From positions 224,694 to 288,693 of the forward strand of contig NZ_CDDA01000028.1 of NCBI RefSeq assembly GCF_000819745.1: a stretch of DNA of 64,000 bases, given 5' to 3'. Of the stretch, positions 8,593 through 17,278 are shown in pieces. The first letter of the stretch is position 1; each line of letters begins with the position of its first letter. Under the pieces are notes generated by a model. The model did no database searches. It saw nothing but the letters and a program-made list of their open reading frames with translations, and was not told the origin of the DNA. The translations under genes were made by a program, and so were the position numbers. This DNA comes from Aeromonas bestiarum (GTDB taxonomy: Bacteria > Pseudomonadota > Gammaproteobacteria > Enterobacterales > Aeromonadaceae).

Positions 8593-10529
8593 GCGAGCCG
8601 CTGATCCAGCTCCAGGGCATAGAGCGATGCTATCAGAGCGGAGAGCAGGAGGTCACAGTCCTGCATCCGATGGATCTGACCATAGAGGCGGGGGAAATGA
8701 TCGCCATCGTCGGCGCCTCCGGCTCAGGCAAATCCACCCTGATGAACCTGCTCGGCTGCCTCGATCGTCCAAGCGCGGGCCGGTATCTATTTCGGGGGCA
8801 GGATACTGCCACTCTGGATGCCCTCTCCCTGGCCCGGTTGCGCTGCCACCACTTTGGCTTCATCTTTCAGCGCTACCACCTGCTGCCACACCTCAATGCC
8901 GCCGCCAACGTGGAGATCCCGGCCGTCTATGCCGGAGCCTCCCGTCCCGAACGGCAGGCGCGCTCCCAAGCCCTGCTGGCACGGCTGGGCCTGAGCGATC
9001 GCAGCCATCACACCCCGGGCCAACTCTCCGGCGGCCAGCAGCAGCGGGTCAGTATCGCCCGGGCGCTGGCCAACGGCGGCGAGGTGATCCTCGCCGATGA
9101 GCCCACAGGCGCCCTCGACAGCCAAAGCGGCAAGGAGGTGATGGCCATCCTCAAGGAGCTGCACGCCCAAGGCCACACCATCATACTGGTGACCCACGAC
9201 ATGGCGGTGGCCAGCCACGCGGATCGCATCATCACGCTGCGCGATGGCCGGGTGCTGGAAGACAGCGGCAAACCGGCCACGGCCACAGCCCCCCTCACGT
9301 CTGCACCACCCGCCGCCAGAGCCGGTGGCAACGACTGGGATCGCTATCGCGAGGCGGGGCGCATGGCGCTGCACGCCATGCTGGCACACCGCATGCGCAC
9401 CTTCCTCACCATGCTAGGCATCATCATAGGCATAGCCGCCGTGGTGAGTGTGGTCGCACTCGGTCAGGGCACCCGCGCCAAGGTGATCGATCAGATCAAC
9501 GCCATGGGCACTAACACCATCGACATCTTCCCCGGCAAGGATTGGGGGGACGAGAAGGCTGCCAGCATCCAGACCCTCAACAAGCGGGATCTCGATGCCC
9601 TGCTCGGCCAGCCTTATCTGGAAGGGGCCAGTCCCCAGATCGCCTCGCCCGGCCAGCTGCGTTATCGCAACAAAACCAGCAGTGGCAGCATAGTGGGGGT
9701 CGGCAGCGACTTCTTCCGGGTCAAGGGGATGAAGCTCACCAGTGGCCGCCTGTTTGACGAGCGCGACATCCAGAACCGGGCCGCGGTGGCCGTGGTGGAT
9801 GGCAAAACTATAAAGAGTCTGCTCGGCGAGGAAGATCCCGTCGGCCAGGTGGTGCTGGTCGGCACCCTGCCGGTGCGCATCATAGGCGTGGTGGAAGAGG
9901 AGACGGGGTTTGGCCGCAGCAGCCAGTCGGTCAATGTCTGGCTGCCCTACAGCGCCGTGATGAGTCGCCTCATCTCCCAGAACCACTTCAGCCAGCTCAC
10001 CATACGGGTCAAGGACGGGGTGCAGCCGGCGCTGGCCGAACAGGCCGCCATCGAGCTGCTGACCCAGCGCCACGGGGTGAAGGACTTCTTCACCTTCAGC
10101 AGCGACAGCATCATAAAATCGGTGGAGAAGACCACGGCCACCATGACGCTGCTGGTCTCCGCCATCGCGGTGATCTCCCTCATCGTCGGCGGGGTCGGGG
10201 TGATGAACATCATGCTGGTCTCGGTGGTGGAGCGCACCCGCGAAATCGGGATCCGCATCGCGGTCGGCGCCCGCCAGTCCGACATACTGCAGCAGTTTCT
10301 GATCGAGGCGGTGATGGTGAGCCTGCTCGGCGGCCTGCTCGGGGTCGGCGTCTCCCTGCTCATCGGCCTGCTCTTCTCCCTGTTCGTGGAGAGCATACAG
10401 ATGCAGTTCTCGCTCTTTTCCATCCTGATGGCGTTTGGCTGCTCCTCGCTCATCGGGATCCTGTTTGGTTACCTGCCCGCCCGCAATGCCGCCCGGCTCG
10501 ATCCGGTCGAGGCGCTGGCGAGGGAATGA
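8589..10529 (+). CDS. macB: MacB-type efflux ABC transporter, fused ATPase/permease
   Basis: 646 aa, close to E. coli MacB (648). The N-terminal ATPase has Walker A GASGSGKST (about 38-46), the signature LSGGQQQR and Walker B VILADEPTGALDS. A linker leads to the first membrane helix (about 272-295, TFLTMLGIIIGIAAVVSVVAL), a large periplasmic domain, and three C-terminal helices in the FtsX-like permease domain. Translation starts at GTG 8589 within the macA stop (GTGA overlap), indicating coupling. The outer membrane factor gene starts within its stop codon. Confidence 0.95.
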   Translation: MSEPLIQLQGIERCYQSGEQEVTVLHPMDLTIEAGEMIAIVGASGSGKSTLMNLLGCLDRPSAGRYLFRGQDTATLDALSLARLRCHHFGFIFQRYHLLPHLNAAANVEIPAVYAGASRPERQARSQALLARLGLSDRSHHTPGQLSGGQQQRVSIARALANGGEVILADEPTGALDSQSGKEVMAILKELHAQGHTIILVTHDMAVASHADRIITLRDGRVLEDSGKPATATAPLTSAPPAARAGGNDWDRYREAGRMALHAMLAHRMRTFLTMLGIIIGIAAVVSVVALGQGTRAKVIDQINAMGTNTIDIFPGKDWGDEKAASIQTLNKRDLDALLGQPYLEGASPQIASPGQLRYRNKTSSGSIVGVGSDFFRVKGMKLTSGRLFDERDIQNRAAVAVVDGKTIKSLLGEEDPVGQVVLVGTLPVRIIGVVEEETGFGRSSQSVNVWLPYSAVMSRLISQNHFSQLTIRVKDGVQPALAEQAAIELLTQRHGVKDFFTFSSDSIIKSVEKTTATMTLLVSAIAVISLIVGGVGVMNIMLVSVVERTREIGIRIAVGARQSDILQQFLIEAVMVSLLGGLLGVGVSLLIGLLFSLFVESIQMQFSLFSILMAFGCSSLIGILFGYLPARNAARLDPVEALARE

Positions 10530-11899
10530 CGATGCACAACTTATCCAGACTGGGGCTCTGCCTCGCCCTTGCCGCAGGCGTGAGCGCCTGCAGCCAGCAG
10601 AGCAGCTATCACAGACAAGATCTGGCGCTGGCCCCGAGCTGGCAGCAGCCGGACGACGGTCTCACCCGGCAGCAAGCCGGCCTCTGGTGGCAAGGGTTCC
10701 ATGATCCGGCGCTGGATCAGCTGGTGGAGGCCGTGCTGGCCGCCAACCCGGACATGCAGGTCGCCGGGCTGAGGCTCAGAAGCGCACTGCTGGGCGCAGA
10801 TTATGCCGATACCAACCTGACCCCCTCGGTCAATGCCAGTCTCGGGGGCAATGGCACCAAGGATCTGAAAAGTGGCAAGGCCAGCAGCAGCATGGGTCCT
10901 ACCCTGACCCTCAGCTACGAGGTGGATCTGTGGGGCCGGCTCGCCTCAGCGCGGGATCAGGCGAGCTGGGAAGCCCAGGCTTCCGCCCAGGATCTGGCAG
11001 CCACCCGTCTGATGCTGATCGGCAAGGCGCTGGAGCAGTACTGGCAACTGGCCTATCTCGGCTCGGCTGTCAGTCTGGGCGAGCGGCAACTGGCAAACTA
11101 CACCCGCGCCGAACAGCTGACCCAGGCCAAGTACCAGGCCGGCGCCGTCACCCGGCTCGATTTGGTGCAGGCCAGCCAGCAGAAGACGGGCAAGCAGGCG
11201 GAACTCAGCTCGCTCTTGATGCAGCAGGAACAGGCCCGCAACGCCCTGCGCCTCTTGCTCGGTCGCAGCAGTGGTCCGCTGCCATTTGCCCCGAGCGCAC
11301 TGACGACGACGCCCGCGCCGTCGCTGGCAGTCGGCATACCGGCGGATGTGCTGGCGCGGCGCCCCGACGTGCGCGCCTCCGAGCTGCGGCTGCGCAAGAC
11401 ACTGGCGAAAGGGGACGAGATCCGCACAGGTTTCTACCCCAGCTTGAGCCTCACCGGCGGCGCCAGCACCAGCTCGGATACCCTGACCCAGGTGCTGCAA
11501 AACCCGGTAGGCACCCTAGGCGCCACCCTGGCGCTGCCCTTCCTCGAATACAACAAGACCCGGCTCGCCATCGCTGGTTCAGAGCTTGACTACCAGATCG
11601 CCGAGGCCGAGTTTCGCAAGCAGCTCTACACAGCCCTGGTGGAGGTGGAAGATGGCCTGGCCGCCCGCCATCATGGTGAGCAGCGCCTGAGCTATCTGGC
11701 CGAGCAGCTGGCGTTTGCCAAAGAGGCCGAGCGGCTGGCCAAGGCCCGTTTCCAGGCCGGTGCCACCGGGGTGCAGGCCTGGCTGGATGAGCAGAACCGG
11801 CTGTGGGATGCCGAGCTCGCCCTACTCGGTCAGCAGAAGGAGCAGCTCAACACCATGGCCAGGATCTACAAGGCGCTGGGGGGGAGCGATCGCAGCTAA
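10526..11899 (+). CDS. Outer membrane efflux lipoprotein (NodT/TolC family)
   Basis: 457 aa outer membrane factor. The N-terminus carries a lipoprotein signal with lipobox LAAGVSAC (Cys near residue 22). Two outer-membrane-efflux repeats follow (about 60-240 and 270-450) with family features such as WWQGFHDPALDQLV, YEVDLWGRL and IPADVLARRPDVRASE. It starts in an ATGA overlap with macB, so it is the third gene of the pump operon and forms the exit channel. Most MacAB systems use the shared TolC encoded elsewhere; here a dedicated NodT-type channel is in the operon. An alternative start is ATG 10532. Confidence 0.93.
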   Translation: MTMHNLSRLGLCLALAAGVSACSQQSSYHRQDLALAPSWQQPDDGLTRQQAGLWWQGFHDPALDQLVEAVLAANPDMQVAGLRLRSALLGADYADTNLTPSVNASLGGNGTKDLKSGKASSSMGPTLTLSYEVDLWGRLASARDQASWEAQASAQDLAATRLMLIGKALEQYWQLAYLGSAVSLGERQLANYTRAEQLTQAKYQAGAVTRLDLVQASQQKTGKQAELSSLLMQQEQARNALRLLLGRSSGPLPFAPSALTTTPAPSLAVGIPADVLARRPDVRASELRLRKTLAKGDEIRTGFYPSLSLTGGASTSSDTLTQVLQNPVGTLGATLALPFLEYNKTRLAIAGSELDYQIAEAEFRKQLYTALVEVEDGLAARHHGEQRLSYLAEQLAFAKEAERLAKARFQAGATGVQAWLDEQNRLWDAELALLGQQKEQLNTMARIYKALGGSDRS

Positions 11900-11914
11900 C
11901 CCAAGGCCTGGCGA

Positions 11915-11948
11915 CGCCGCCACTCATGCCATGAGAGGCGGCGTTTTT
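11915..11948 (+). terminator. Terminator of the macAB-OMF operon
   Basis: A stem built of CGCCGCC-A-CTCAT / ATGAG-A-GGCGGCG is followed by TTTTTCTC, starting 16 bases after the last stop codon of the operon. Confidence 0.9.
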
Positions 11949-11996
11949 CTCTCCTTTTCATGCCCCCTTCCTGATGGACTGCCACACAAAGCAATT

Positions 11997-12015
11997 GATA
12001 ATAGTTTTCATTTAA
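11997..12015 (+). promoter_or_regulatory. Fur box upstream of the siderophore-interacting protein
   Basis: GATAATAGTTTTCATTTAA matches most of the 19-bp Fur consensus (GATAATGATAATCATTATC) and stands 38 bases before the start codon at 12053. It implies iron-repressed expression. Confidence 0.75.
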
Positions 12016-12052
12016 TGAAAAATGGGCGCCATTATCAGTCAGGAGTATCCAT

Positions 12053-12859
12053 ATGTCTCAGCCCGCCCCGGTCAATCGTCCTCGTCTGCTCACGGTCAAA
12101 CACATCCGGGATGTGAGCCCGCACCTGCGCCGAGTCTGCCTGACCAGCCCGGAACTCGCTGACTACCCCTTCACCTGCGGCGGCGCCCATATCAAGATCA
12201 TGCTGCCCCAGCCGGGCCAGGCCCATGCCGTACTGCCCACGCCCACCCCGCAAGGGCCGCGCTGGGAAGACCCGAGCCAGCGCCCCATCATGCGCACCTT
12301 CACCATACGGGCGTTTCGCCGCGAGGCGCTGGAGCTGGACATCGACTTCGCGCTGCACGGCGATGCCGGCCCCGCCAGCCGCTTTGCCCTGGAGGCACAA
12401 CCCGGCGATCTGCTGGCCATCTCGGGCCCGGGCGGCCCGGATCCCATGCTGCAACCCGCCCGGCACTACTACATGGCGGGGGATCTCACTTCCCTGCCCG
12501 CCATCAGCGCCATGGCGGAGGTGATGCCCGCCGACGCCCAGGGCCATATCGCCCTGCTGGTGCCCTATCAGGAAGATGTGCAGGATCTGTCGCTGCCGGC
12601 CGGCGTCAGCCTGCGCTGGTTTATCGGCACCCCCGAACAGACAGAACCGCTGGTGGCGTATTTCACCGCCCTGCCGATGCAGGAGCAGGCGAGCTACTTC
12701 TGGTTCGGCGGCGAAGAGGGGCTGGTGGTGCCCTTGCGCCGTCACGTCAGGCGCACCCTGGAGGTGGATCGCACGCGCGTCTACGCCGTGCCCTACTGGC
12801 GTCAAGGCAAGGATGAAGAGGCCTATCACCACGCCCGTCACGACGTGATGGACAGCTGA
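12053..12859 (+). CDS. Siderophore-interacting protein, ferric-siderophore reductase (ViuB/YqjH-like)
   Basis: 268 aa flavoprotein of the SIP family, which reduces ferric siderophores in the cytoplasm to release iron. An N-terminal ferredoxin-reductase-like FAD-binding barrel contains the motif RPIMRTFTIRAFR (R-x-Y/F-T-[IV]-R) and HGDAGPASRFA-x-PGD (H-G-x-x-G-P-A-S-x-W/F-A). A SIP C-terminal domain includes YYMAGDLTSLPAI and SYFWFGGEEG. A Fur box lies immediately upstream and the next gene downstream also has one, so this is an iron-acquisition neighbourhood, although no receptor or siderophore synthetase is in the window. Confidence 0.92.
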   Translation: MSQPAPVNRPRLLTVKHIRDVSPHLRRVCLTSPELADYPFTCGGAHIKIMLPQPGQAHAVLPTPTPQGPRWEDPSQRPIMRTFTIRAFRREALELDIDFALHGDAGPASRFALEAQPGDLLAISGPGGPDPMLQPARHYYMAGDLTSLPAISAMAEVMPADAQGHIALLVPYQEDVQDLSLPAGVSLRWFIGTPEQTEPLVAYFTALPMQEQASYFWFGGEEGLVVPLRRHVRRTLEVDRTRVYAVPYWRQGKDEEAYHHARHDVMDS

Positions 12860-13001
12860 TCCCCCACATTTTCCCTCCCATTATCAAGCTCATGGCCTGC
12901 CGGTCATGGGCTTGATGGCTATCTGCCCGCCCCCGTTTTTACCCCTCTCCCCCCATTCTGGTGATCCGCTCGGTTGTGCTTGCATTTGAGGCAGACAACA
13001 A

Positions 13002-13020
13002 GATAATGATAATCACTCTC
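13002..13020 (+). promoter_or_regulatory. Fur box upstream of DAHP synthase
   Basis: GATAATGATAATCACTCTC is identical to the Fur consensus over its first 14 positions. It lies about 108 bases before the chosen start (13128). Confidence 0.88.
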
Positions 13021-13127
13021 AACAATAAACAGTGATGATGCCCCATTGCAGCACCCTCGCCATGACCTCAGGGGTCGGGCGTGGCGCGCACGTCATTCAC
13101 TCCCGTTTGCACAGCAAGGTAATCCAG

Positions 13128-14234
13128 ATGGCAGTTTTGAACTCGGTAATGCGCGCCTTCGCGGTGGAGGCTCTCCCCACTCCTGCCGACCTGTTGGCAC
13201 TTCATCCCTGTCCCGCCCCGACCACGGCGCTGATCGCGCACCATCGCCAGCAGGTTCGCCAGATCCTGACCGGAGAGGACGATCGTCTGCTGGTGGTGAT
13301 AGGCCCCTGCTCCATCCATGATCCGCTCGCCGCCCTCGATTACGCCCAGCGGCTGGCACGGCTTGCCGACGCCTATCAAGACAGGTTGCAGATAGTGATG
13401 CGCACCTACTTCGAGAAGCCCCGCACCACGGTCGGCTGGAAGGGACTGGTGTTCGACCCCCATCTGGACGGCAGCAACGACATAGGCCATGGCCTGCGGC
13501 TGGCGCGCCAGCTGCTGCTCGACATCAACCGGCTGGGGCTGGCCACCGCCACCGAGTTTCTCGATACCACCAGCTTCCTCTATCTGGCCGATCTCATCAG
13601 CTGGGGGGCGATAGGCGCCCGTACCACCGAGTCCCAGGTGCACCGGCAGCTGGCCTCGGCCCTGCCCTGCCCCGTCGGCTTCAAGAACGGCACGGACGGC
13701 AATATCCGGGTGGCCATCGATGCCATCCAGGCCAGTGAAGCCTCCCACCTGTTCACCGCGCCTGGCAGTCAGGGCGGCATTGTGGTGATCAAGAGCGAAG
13801 GCAACCCGGCCGGCCACATCATATTGCGCGGCGGTACGCGCCCCAATTACCACCAGAGCGACGTGGAGGATGCCGCCGAACGACTGACGCGGCAGGGGCT
13901 CAGCCACCGCCTGATGGTGGACTGCAGCCACGGCAACAGCCAGAAGTTGCACAAGAACCAGATCCGGGTGGCGGGGGAGCTCTGTCGTCAACTGGGAGAA
14001 GGCAGCGACGCCATCGCCGCCGTCATGGTCGAAAGCTTCCTGCAAGGGGGCAGCCAGAAGCCTGCGCCCTTGAACCAGCTCGCCTACGGCCAGTCGGTCA
14101 CCGACGCCTGCCTGTGCTGGGACGATACCCAGACCCTGCTCGCCATGCTGGCCGATGCCGTGGAGGCCCGCCGCCAGCACAGCGTCAAGGTCCAGCCTGG
14201 CAAGGCGCTCTGGAATACCCAGCTGGCCAGTTGA
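13128..14234 (+). CDS. 3-deoxy-7-phosphoheptulonate (DAHP) synthase, class I
   Basis: 368 aa. It condenses phosphoenolpyruvate and erythrose-4-phosphate, the first step of the shikimate pathway. AroF/G/H-type signatures are visible: LLVVIGPCSIHDP, MRTYFEKPRTTVGWKGL, GARTTESQVHR, GFKNGTDG, HIILRGGTRPNY, and VDCSHGNS. The frame stays open to 13032, but ATG 13128 has AAGG upstream and gives an N-terminus matching the family. The near-perfect Fur box upstream suggests that this isozyme is made under iron starvation, probably to supply chorismate for catechol siderophores. Which amino acid, if any, inhibits it cannot be read from the sequence. Confidence 0.93.
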   Translation: MAVLNSVMRAFAVEALPTPADLLALHPCPAPTTALIAHHRQQVRQILTGEDDRLLVVIGPCSIHDPLAALDYAQRLARLADAYQDRLQIVMRTYFEKPRTTVGWKGLVFDPHLDGSNDIGHGLRLARQLLLDINRLGLATATEFLDTTSFLYLADLISWGAIGARTTESQVHRQLASALPCPVGFKNGTDGNIRVAIDAIQASEASHLFTAPGSQGGIVVIKSEGNPAGHIILRGGTRPNYHQSDVEDAAERLTRQGLSHRLMVDCSHGNSQKLHKNQIRVAGELCRQLGEGSDAIAAVMVESFLQGGSQKPAPLNQLAYGQSVTDACLCWDDTQTLLAMLADAVEARRQHSVKVQPGKALWNTQLAS

Positions 14235-14243
14235 ACCCGGGAA

Positions 14244-14262
14244 GGCTCCCCCTGTGGGAGCC
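14244..14262 (+). terminator. Hairpin after DAHP synthase
   Basis: GGCTCCC-CCTGT-GGGAGCC begins 9 bases after the stop codon and is followed by TGATTACC. It is a plausible but T-poor terminator. Confidence 0.55.
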
Positions 14263-14777
14263 TGATTACCCCCGTCTCTCCCCCCTTGCAATGCAGCCCC
14301 CTCGCCACGTCCGCACGACCCGGGTGATCCGTTCAGGTTGAACATTCTGGATATCCGAGTCCGCAGCGGATAAAGAAAATATCCCCCACCATGATAAACA
14401 ACGGTATAGCGGCGCCCCATTATGCTGCGCCAGATAAAACTGCAAAACAGCTGGCTTAATGGCACAGACAACCCCAATGAGTAAAAAAGAAGCGCGGCTT
14501 GCTTGCGGGCAGCTTAATGCCCCCTAATTTTCTGGGGAATGACAGAGAAGAATATGCACCGGGCTATATGAGTCCAGCAGATTGACTCTCACGAGTGGTC
14601 GACAAGCGCGCTGCAATAAAATAGAGCGCAACATCACCACCCAGATGCAGACGGATCACAATTAATCGGCCAATAAAGGAGGCAAACACATGGACTGAAC
14701 CGATGCGTCATACGACGACAAACGGGGCGGTACAAAATGAGTGGGGAATTGACAGGAGAGAGTTTCGGTGAGCACAA
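14263..14777. other. Unassigned 500-base gap between two convergent genes
   Basis: This stretch is less GC-rich than its neighbours and lies between the 3' ends of the DAHP synthase and hns genes, where promoters are not expected. No protein of credible length is encoded. On the minus strand a small stem near 14480-14510 (AAGC...GCTT) is followed by CTTTTTT, which could end a small RNA. On the plus strand a strong AAGGAGG is followed by a two-codon frame (14690-14698). Neither is sufficient for a firm call. Confidence 0.4.
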
Positions 14778-14778
14778 A

Positions 14779-14806
14779 TAATAATGCCGCCTCGCGGGCG
14801 GCATCA
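14779..14806 (-). terminator. Terminator of hns
   Basis: Read on the minus strand, ATGCCGCC-CGCG-AGGCGGCAT (14784-14804) is followed by TATTATTTG, 20 bases after the hns stop. Confidence 0.8.
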
Positions 14807-14826
14807 TTCATGACAGATCCAATGGA

Positions 14827-15237
14827 TCAGATCAGGAAATCATTCAGATCCTTGCCCAGCGCAACTTGCTCGGCAATGGCTTTCGGCATACGGCCCTGGC
14901 CGGTCCAGGTCTTCTCCTGGCCGTCTTCCTGGTACTTGTACTTGGCAGGACGCGGAGCACGCTTGCTCTTGGTCGCGCCAGCAGCGGCGGCCGGAGCAGC
15001 GGCGCTGTTGATCAGCTCGCGCGGGTCGATACCGGCTTGCTGCAGCATTTCAGTGAACTCGCTCAGCTTGCGCTGACGCTCTTCCTGTTCGGCACGCTCT
15101 TGTTCAACAGACTCGGCACGCTCGTTATATACCAGCTCAAACTTTTCTTTTGCTTCTTGCAGCTGTTCAAACGGCAATTCACGGATGGCAGCGCGCAGGC
15201 TGCGAATGTTCAGCAGAACTTTCAGAAACTCGTTCAT
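14827..15237 (-). CDS. hns: Nucleoid-associated protein H-NS
   Basis: 136 aa, the usual H-NS length. It has an N-terminal oligomerisation region ([21 protein letters not shown]), a charged coiled coil (about 20-65), an Ala-rich linker (around 78-90), and a C-terminal DNA-binding domain with [23 protein letters not shown]. The last contains the TWTGQGRxP hook that binds the minor groove of AT-rich DNA. H-NS silences horizontally acquired AT-rich DNA such as the 39.7-44.7 kb segment in this same window. The gene is monocistronic, with its own terminator. Confidence 0.96.
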   Translation of the reverse strand: MNEFLKVLLNIRSLRAAIRELPFEQLQEAKEKFELVYNERAESVEQERAEQEERQRKLSEFTEMLQQAGIDPRELINSAAAPAAAAGATKSKRAPRPAKYKYQEDGQEKTWTGQGRMPKAIAEQVALGKDLNDFLI

Positions 15238-15640
15238 TACTTCCTCACAGAATTATTTTTGTTTGTCACAGGGATAACACAGCTTGAGAATAGCATGCCT
15301 GTCTGATAACAACATAATGATTTTATAGCTGCTGTCACTTTCTTAACAAAAAACTATTGGCTGAATATGTCAGCAACTTTATTCACCCATTGGTCATTGC
15401 GCAAGGCCAGCTGATCACGCTCGGCACAATTCCCCCATACCGGCCTGGCAAATAGGCATGGACCGCCCAGGTATATTTCTCATCACACTTATGTCAGCTA
15501 TTTTTACAATTGGCCACGGCTGTTAAAACCCATGCCACCCACACGAGACTCAAGGTAGACGATTGACGCTATATATTGTCGTCAGGGGCCCATGGCCCCT
15601 GACATTCGTCATCCTCATTTTTACCTGCCGCTGACGAGCA
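15238..15640. other. hns upstream region
   Basis: About 400 bases without a gene. The 5' half, next to the hns start, is AT-rich, as is usual for autoregulated hns promoters. A palindrome GTCAGGGGCC-CAT-GGCCCCTGAC (15581-15603) near the 3' end of the acetyltransferase gene may be its terminator, although no T run follows on the minus strand. Confidence 0.5.
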
Positions 15641-16063
15641 CTATTCGAGGCTGAGTCGACGCCAAGGGCCGGTGATCTCGCAGTGACCCGTCTCCTCCGT
15701 GTTCTGCCAGCCCAGGCGATGGTAGAAGGCCAGGGCAGCCGTATTATGGGTCGCCACCTTGAGCGAGGCCGGTTTCTGGAACGCCGCCAATCCCTGGGCA
15801 AGCAGGGCTCGCCCCAGCCCCTGACCATGCCAGTCGGCCGACACATAGAGATGATGCACGAAGCTCTCATCCCCCCAGATGGAGACAAACCCGCAGGGGG
15901 CACCGCCCTGTTCGGCCACCCAGATCTGCTCGCCCCGGGTCTGCTCGTCGAAATCCTCCAGCCGAAAGTGGGAAGGATCGACCCAGTGAAAGGTCTGACG
16001 CCGCCCTTTCAGAAACAACTGCGCCAAGTAGGGAGTGTCTGTCTCTCGCATGACTCTGATCAT
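15641..16063 (-). CDS. GNAT family N-acetyltransferase
   Basis: 140 aa. It has the acetyl-CoA-binding GNAT fold: IRVMRETDTPYLAQLF at the N-terminus, FVSIWGDESFVHHLYVSADWHGQGLGRALL (motif A, Q/R-x-x-G-x-G/A as HGQGLGRAL) and ATHNTAALAFYHRLGWQ (motif B). The substrate is unknown. The ATG at 16063 is chosen over one 36 bases upstream because AGGAAGG stands five bases before it and the domain begins right there. It has no operon partner. Confidence 0.85.
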   Translation of the reverse strand: MIRVMRETDTPYLAQLFLKGRRQTFHWVDPSHFRLEDFDEQTRGEQIWVAEQGGAPCGFVSIWGDESFVHHLYVSADWHGQGLGRALLAQGLAAFQKPASLKVATHNTAALAFYHRLGWQNTEETGHCEITGPWRRLSLE

Positions 16064-16249
16064 CAAGCCTTCCTCGTCACTATGATCACCTGGCACCACT
16101 GTCGATGGATCGCCACATCATGTCAAATTGCCAAGCCAGTATGACTGGCCGGTGGATGGCACGGATGTGACACACCTCTGTCCATTTTATCGCCCGTGGG
16201 GCTATACTGCCTGAGTCCCATGTATGGATGGTTTGAGGCTCGCTGATTT

Positions 16250-16750
16250 ATGGATAACAAGCAGATAGAAGGTAACATCTTTGTTCCGGCCCATATCGAC
16301 GATGTCTGGCGCGCCTGGACAACCGAGAGCGGCCTGCGCAGCTTCCTGGCGCCGGAATGTCTGATGGTGCCTGAACCGAATGGTCCGTTCGAAATCTATT
16401 TCAGACCCGATGCCCCACTGGGTGAACGTGGCAGCGAAGGCTGCCGGGTGATGGCCGTCATGCCCCACGACCTGCTCAGCTTCAGCTGGAATTTCCCGCC
16501 CTCCCTGCCCCATATTCGCCTGCAAAAGACCCAGGTCAGCCTGCGGTTCGTGCCGGAAGGTCAGGGCACCCGGCTCTACTTCCTGCAAACCGGCTGGGCG
16601 AACGATCCTGACTGGGATCAGGGCTATGCCTATTTTCGGGAAGAGTGGCTGGAGACCAGCCTGCCGCGCCTGCAGTACCGCTTCACCCACGGCCCCATCG
16701 ACTGGAATAACCCGCCGGACAAGCAGCAACTAAAATCCCTGGCCCAATAA
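16250..16750 (+). CDS. SRPBCC/AHSA1-type START-like domain protein
   Basis: 166 aa. The N-terminus GNIFVPAHIDDVWRAWTTESGLRSFLAP is typical of Activator-of-Hsp90-homology (AHSA1) SRPBCC proteins, where I-x-A-x-x-x-V-W-x-A-x-T precedes the ligand cavity. A C-terminal helix (DQGYAYFREEWLETSLPRLQYRF) closes it. These proteins bind hydrophobic ligands or act on them; the ligand here is unknown. It stands alone with its own terminator. Confidence 0.8.
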   Translation: MDNKQIEGNIFVPAHIDDVWRAWTTESGLRSFLAPECLMVPEPNGPFEIYFRPDAPLGERGSEGCRVMAVMPHDLLSFSWNFPPSLPHIRLQKTQVSLRFVPEGQGTRLYFLQTGWANDPDWDQGYAYFREEWLETSLPRLQYRFTHGPIDWNNPPDKQQLKSLAQ

Positions 16751-16761
16751 GGCCCATAGAC

Positions 16762-16788
16762 AAACACCGCCCACAGGCGGTGTTTTTC
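16762..16788 (+). terminator. Terminator of the SRPBCC gene
   Basis: ACACCGCC-CACA-GGCGGTGT followed by TTTTC, 14 bases after the stop. It lies between convergent genes. Confidence 0.9.
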
Positions 16789-16795
16789 AATGCGG

Positions 16796-17278
16796 TTACT
16801 GACAATGCTGCATGGGCGCCTCATCCAATAGCCAGGAAATCCAGCGCCGTTTTGAATTGAGCACGAATCCTTCATCTGCCGCTATGCCTTTTACTATGTA
16901 GCCATCTGCGGCGCGACGTTCCGCCAGCGCAACAAACTGCCATTCGTTGCTATTAATGCGCTCCCCCTTGATTAAGGCTTCGCTTAACTGCTTATTCATC
17001 ACAATGATTGACAGTCCCTCCACAGCGTCTATCCCCAACCCGGTATTTGCAACACGACCCACTGCAACCGGCACCTTGATGGTACAGTGACGCCCTTCGC
17101 CATCAACACGGGTATAGCTTCCCTCACCAACCCGGCCCTGCAGCCACAACAGTTTCCCCTGGGTCAGACGCTCTACCGACAATATACCCTGCGCCCCCTT
17201 GGGGAATGGGTGAATATTGACGGCGTCAGCGAGTGCGACCGGACTTATCAGCATGAGCAACAAGAGGCAATGTTTCAT
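16796..17278 (-). CDS. Exported protein of unknown function
   Basis: 160 aa. The N-terminus MKHCLLLLMLISPVALADA is a clear Sec signal peptide (cleavage after ALA-DA). The mature part has few charged clusters and two cysteines (in GRHCTIKV and the C-terminal QHC), which could pair in the periplasm. I recognise no family. The ATG at 17278 is preceded by GGGAGG at four bases and overlaps the stop of the DUF805 gene (ATGA), so the two are co-translated. Confidence 0.75.
   Translation of the reverse strand: MKHCLLLLMLISPVALADAVNIHPFPKGAQGILSVERLTQGKLLWLQGRVGEGSYTRVDGEGRHCTIKVPVAVGRVANTGLGIDAVEGLSIIVMNKQLSEALIKGERINSNEWQFVALAERRAADGYIVKGIAADEGFVLNSKRRWISWLLDEAPMQHCQ

Noticed and set aside
14690..14698. 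Two-codon frame (Met-Asp-stop) after a perfect Shine-Dalgarno
   Set aside because: A strong ribosome site alone does not make a gene. No downstream coding region on this strand would be regulated by it.
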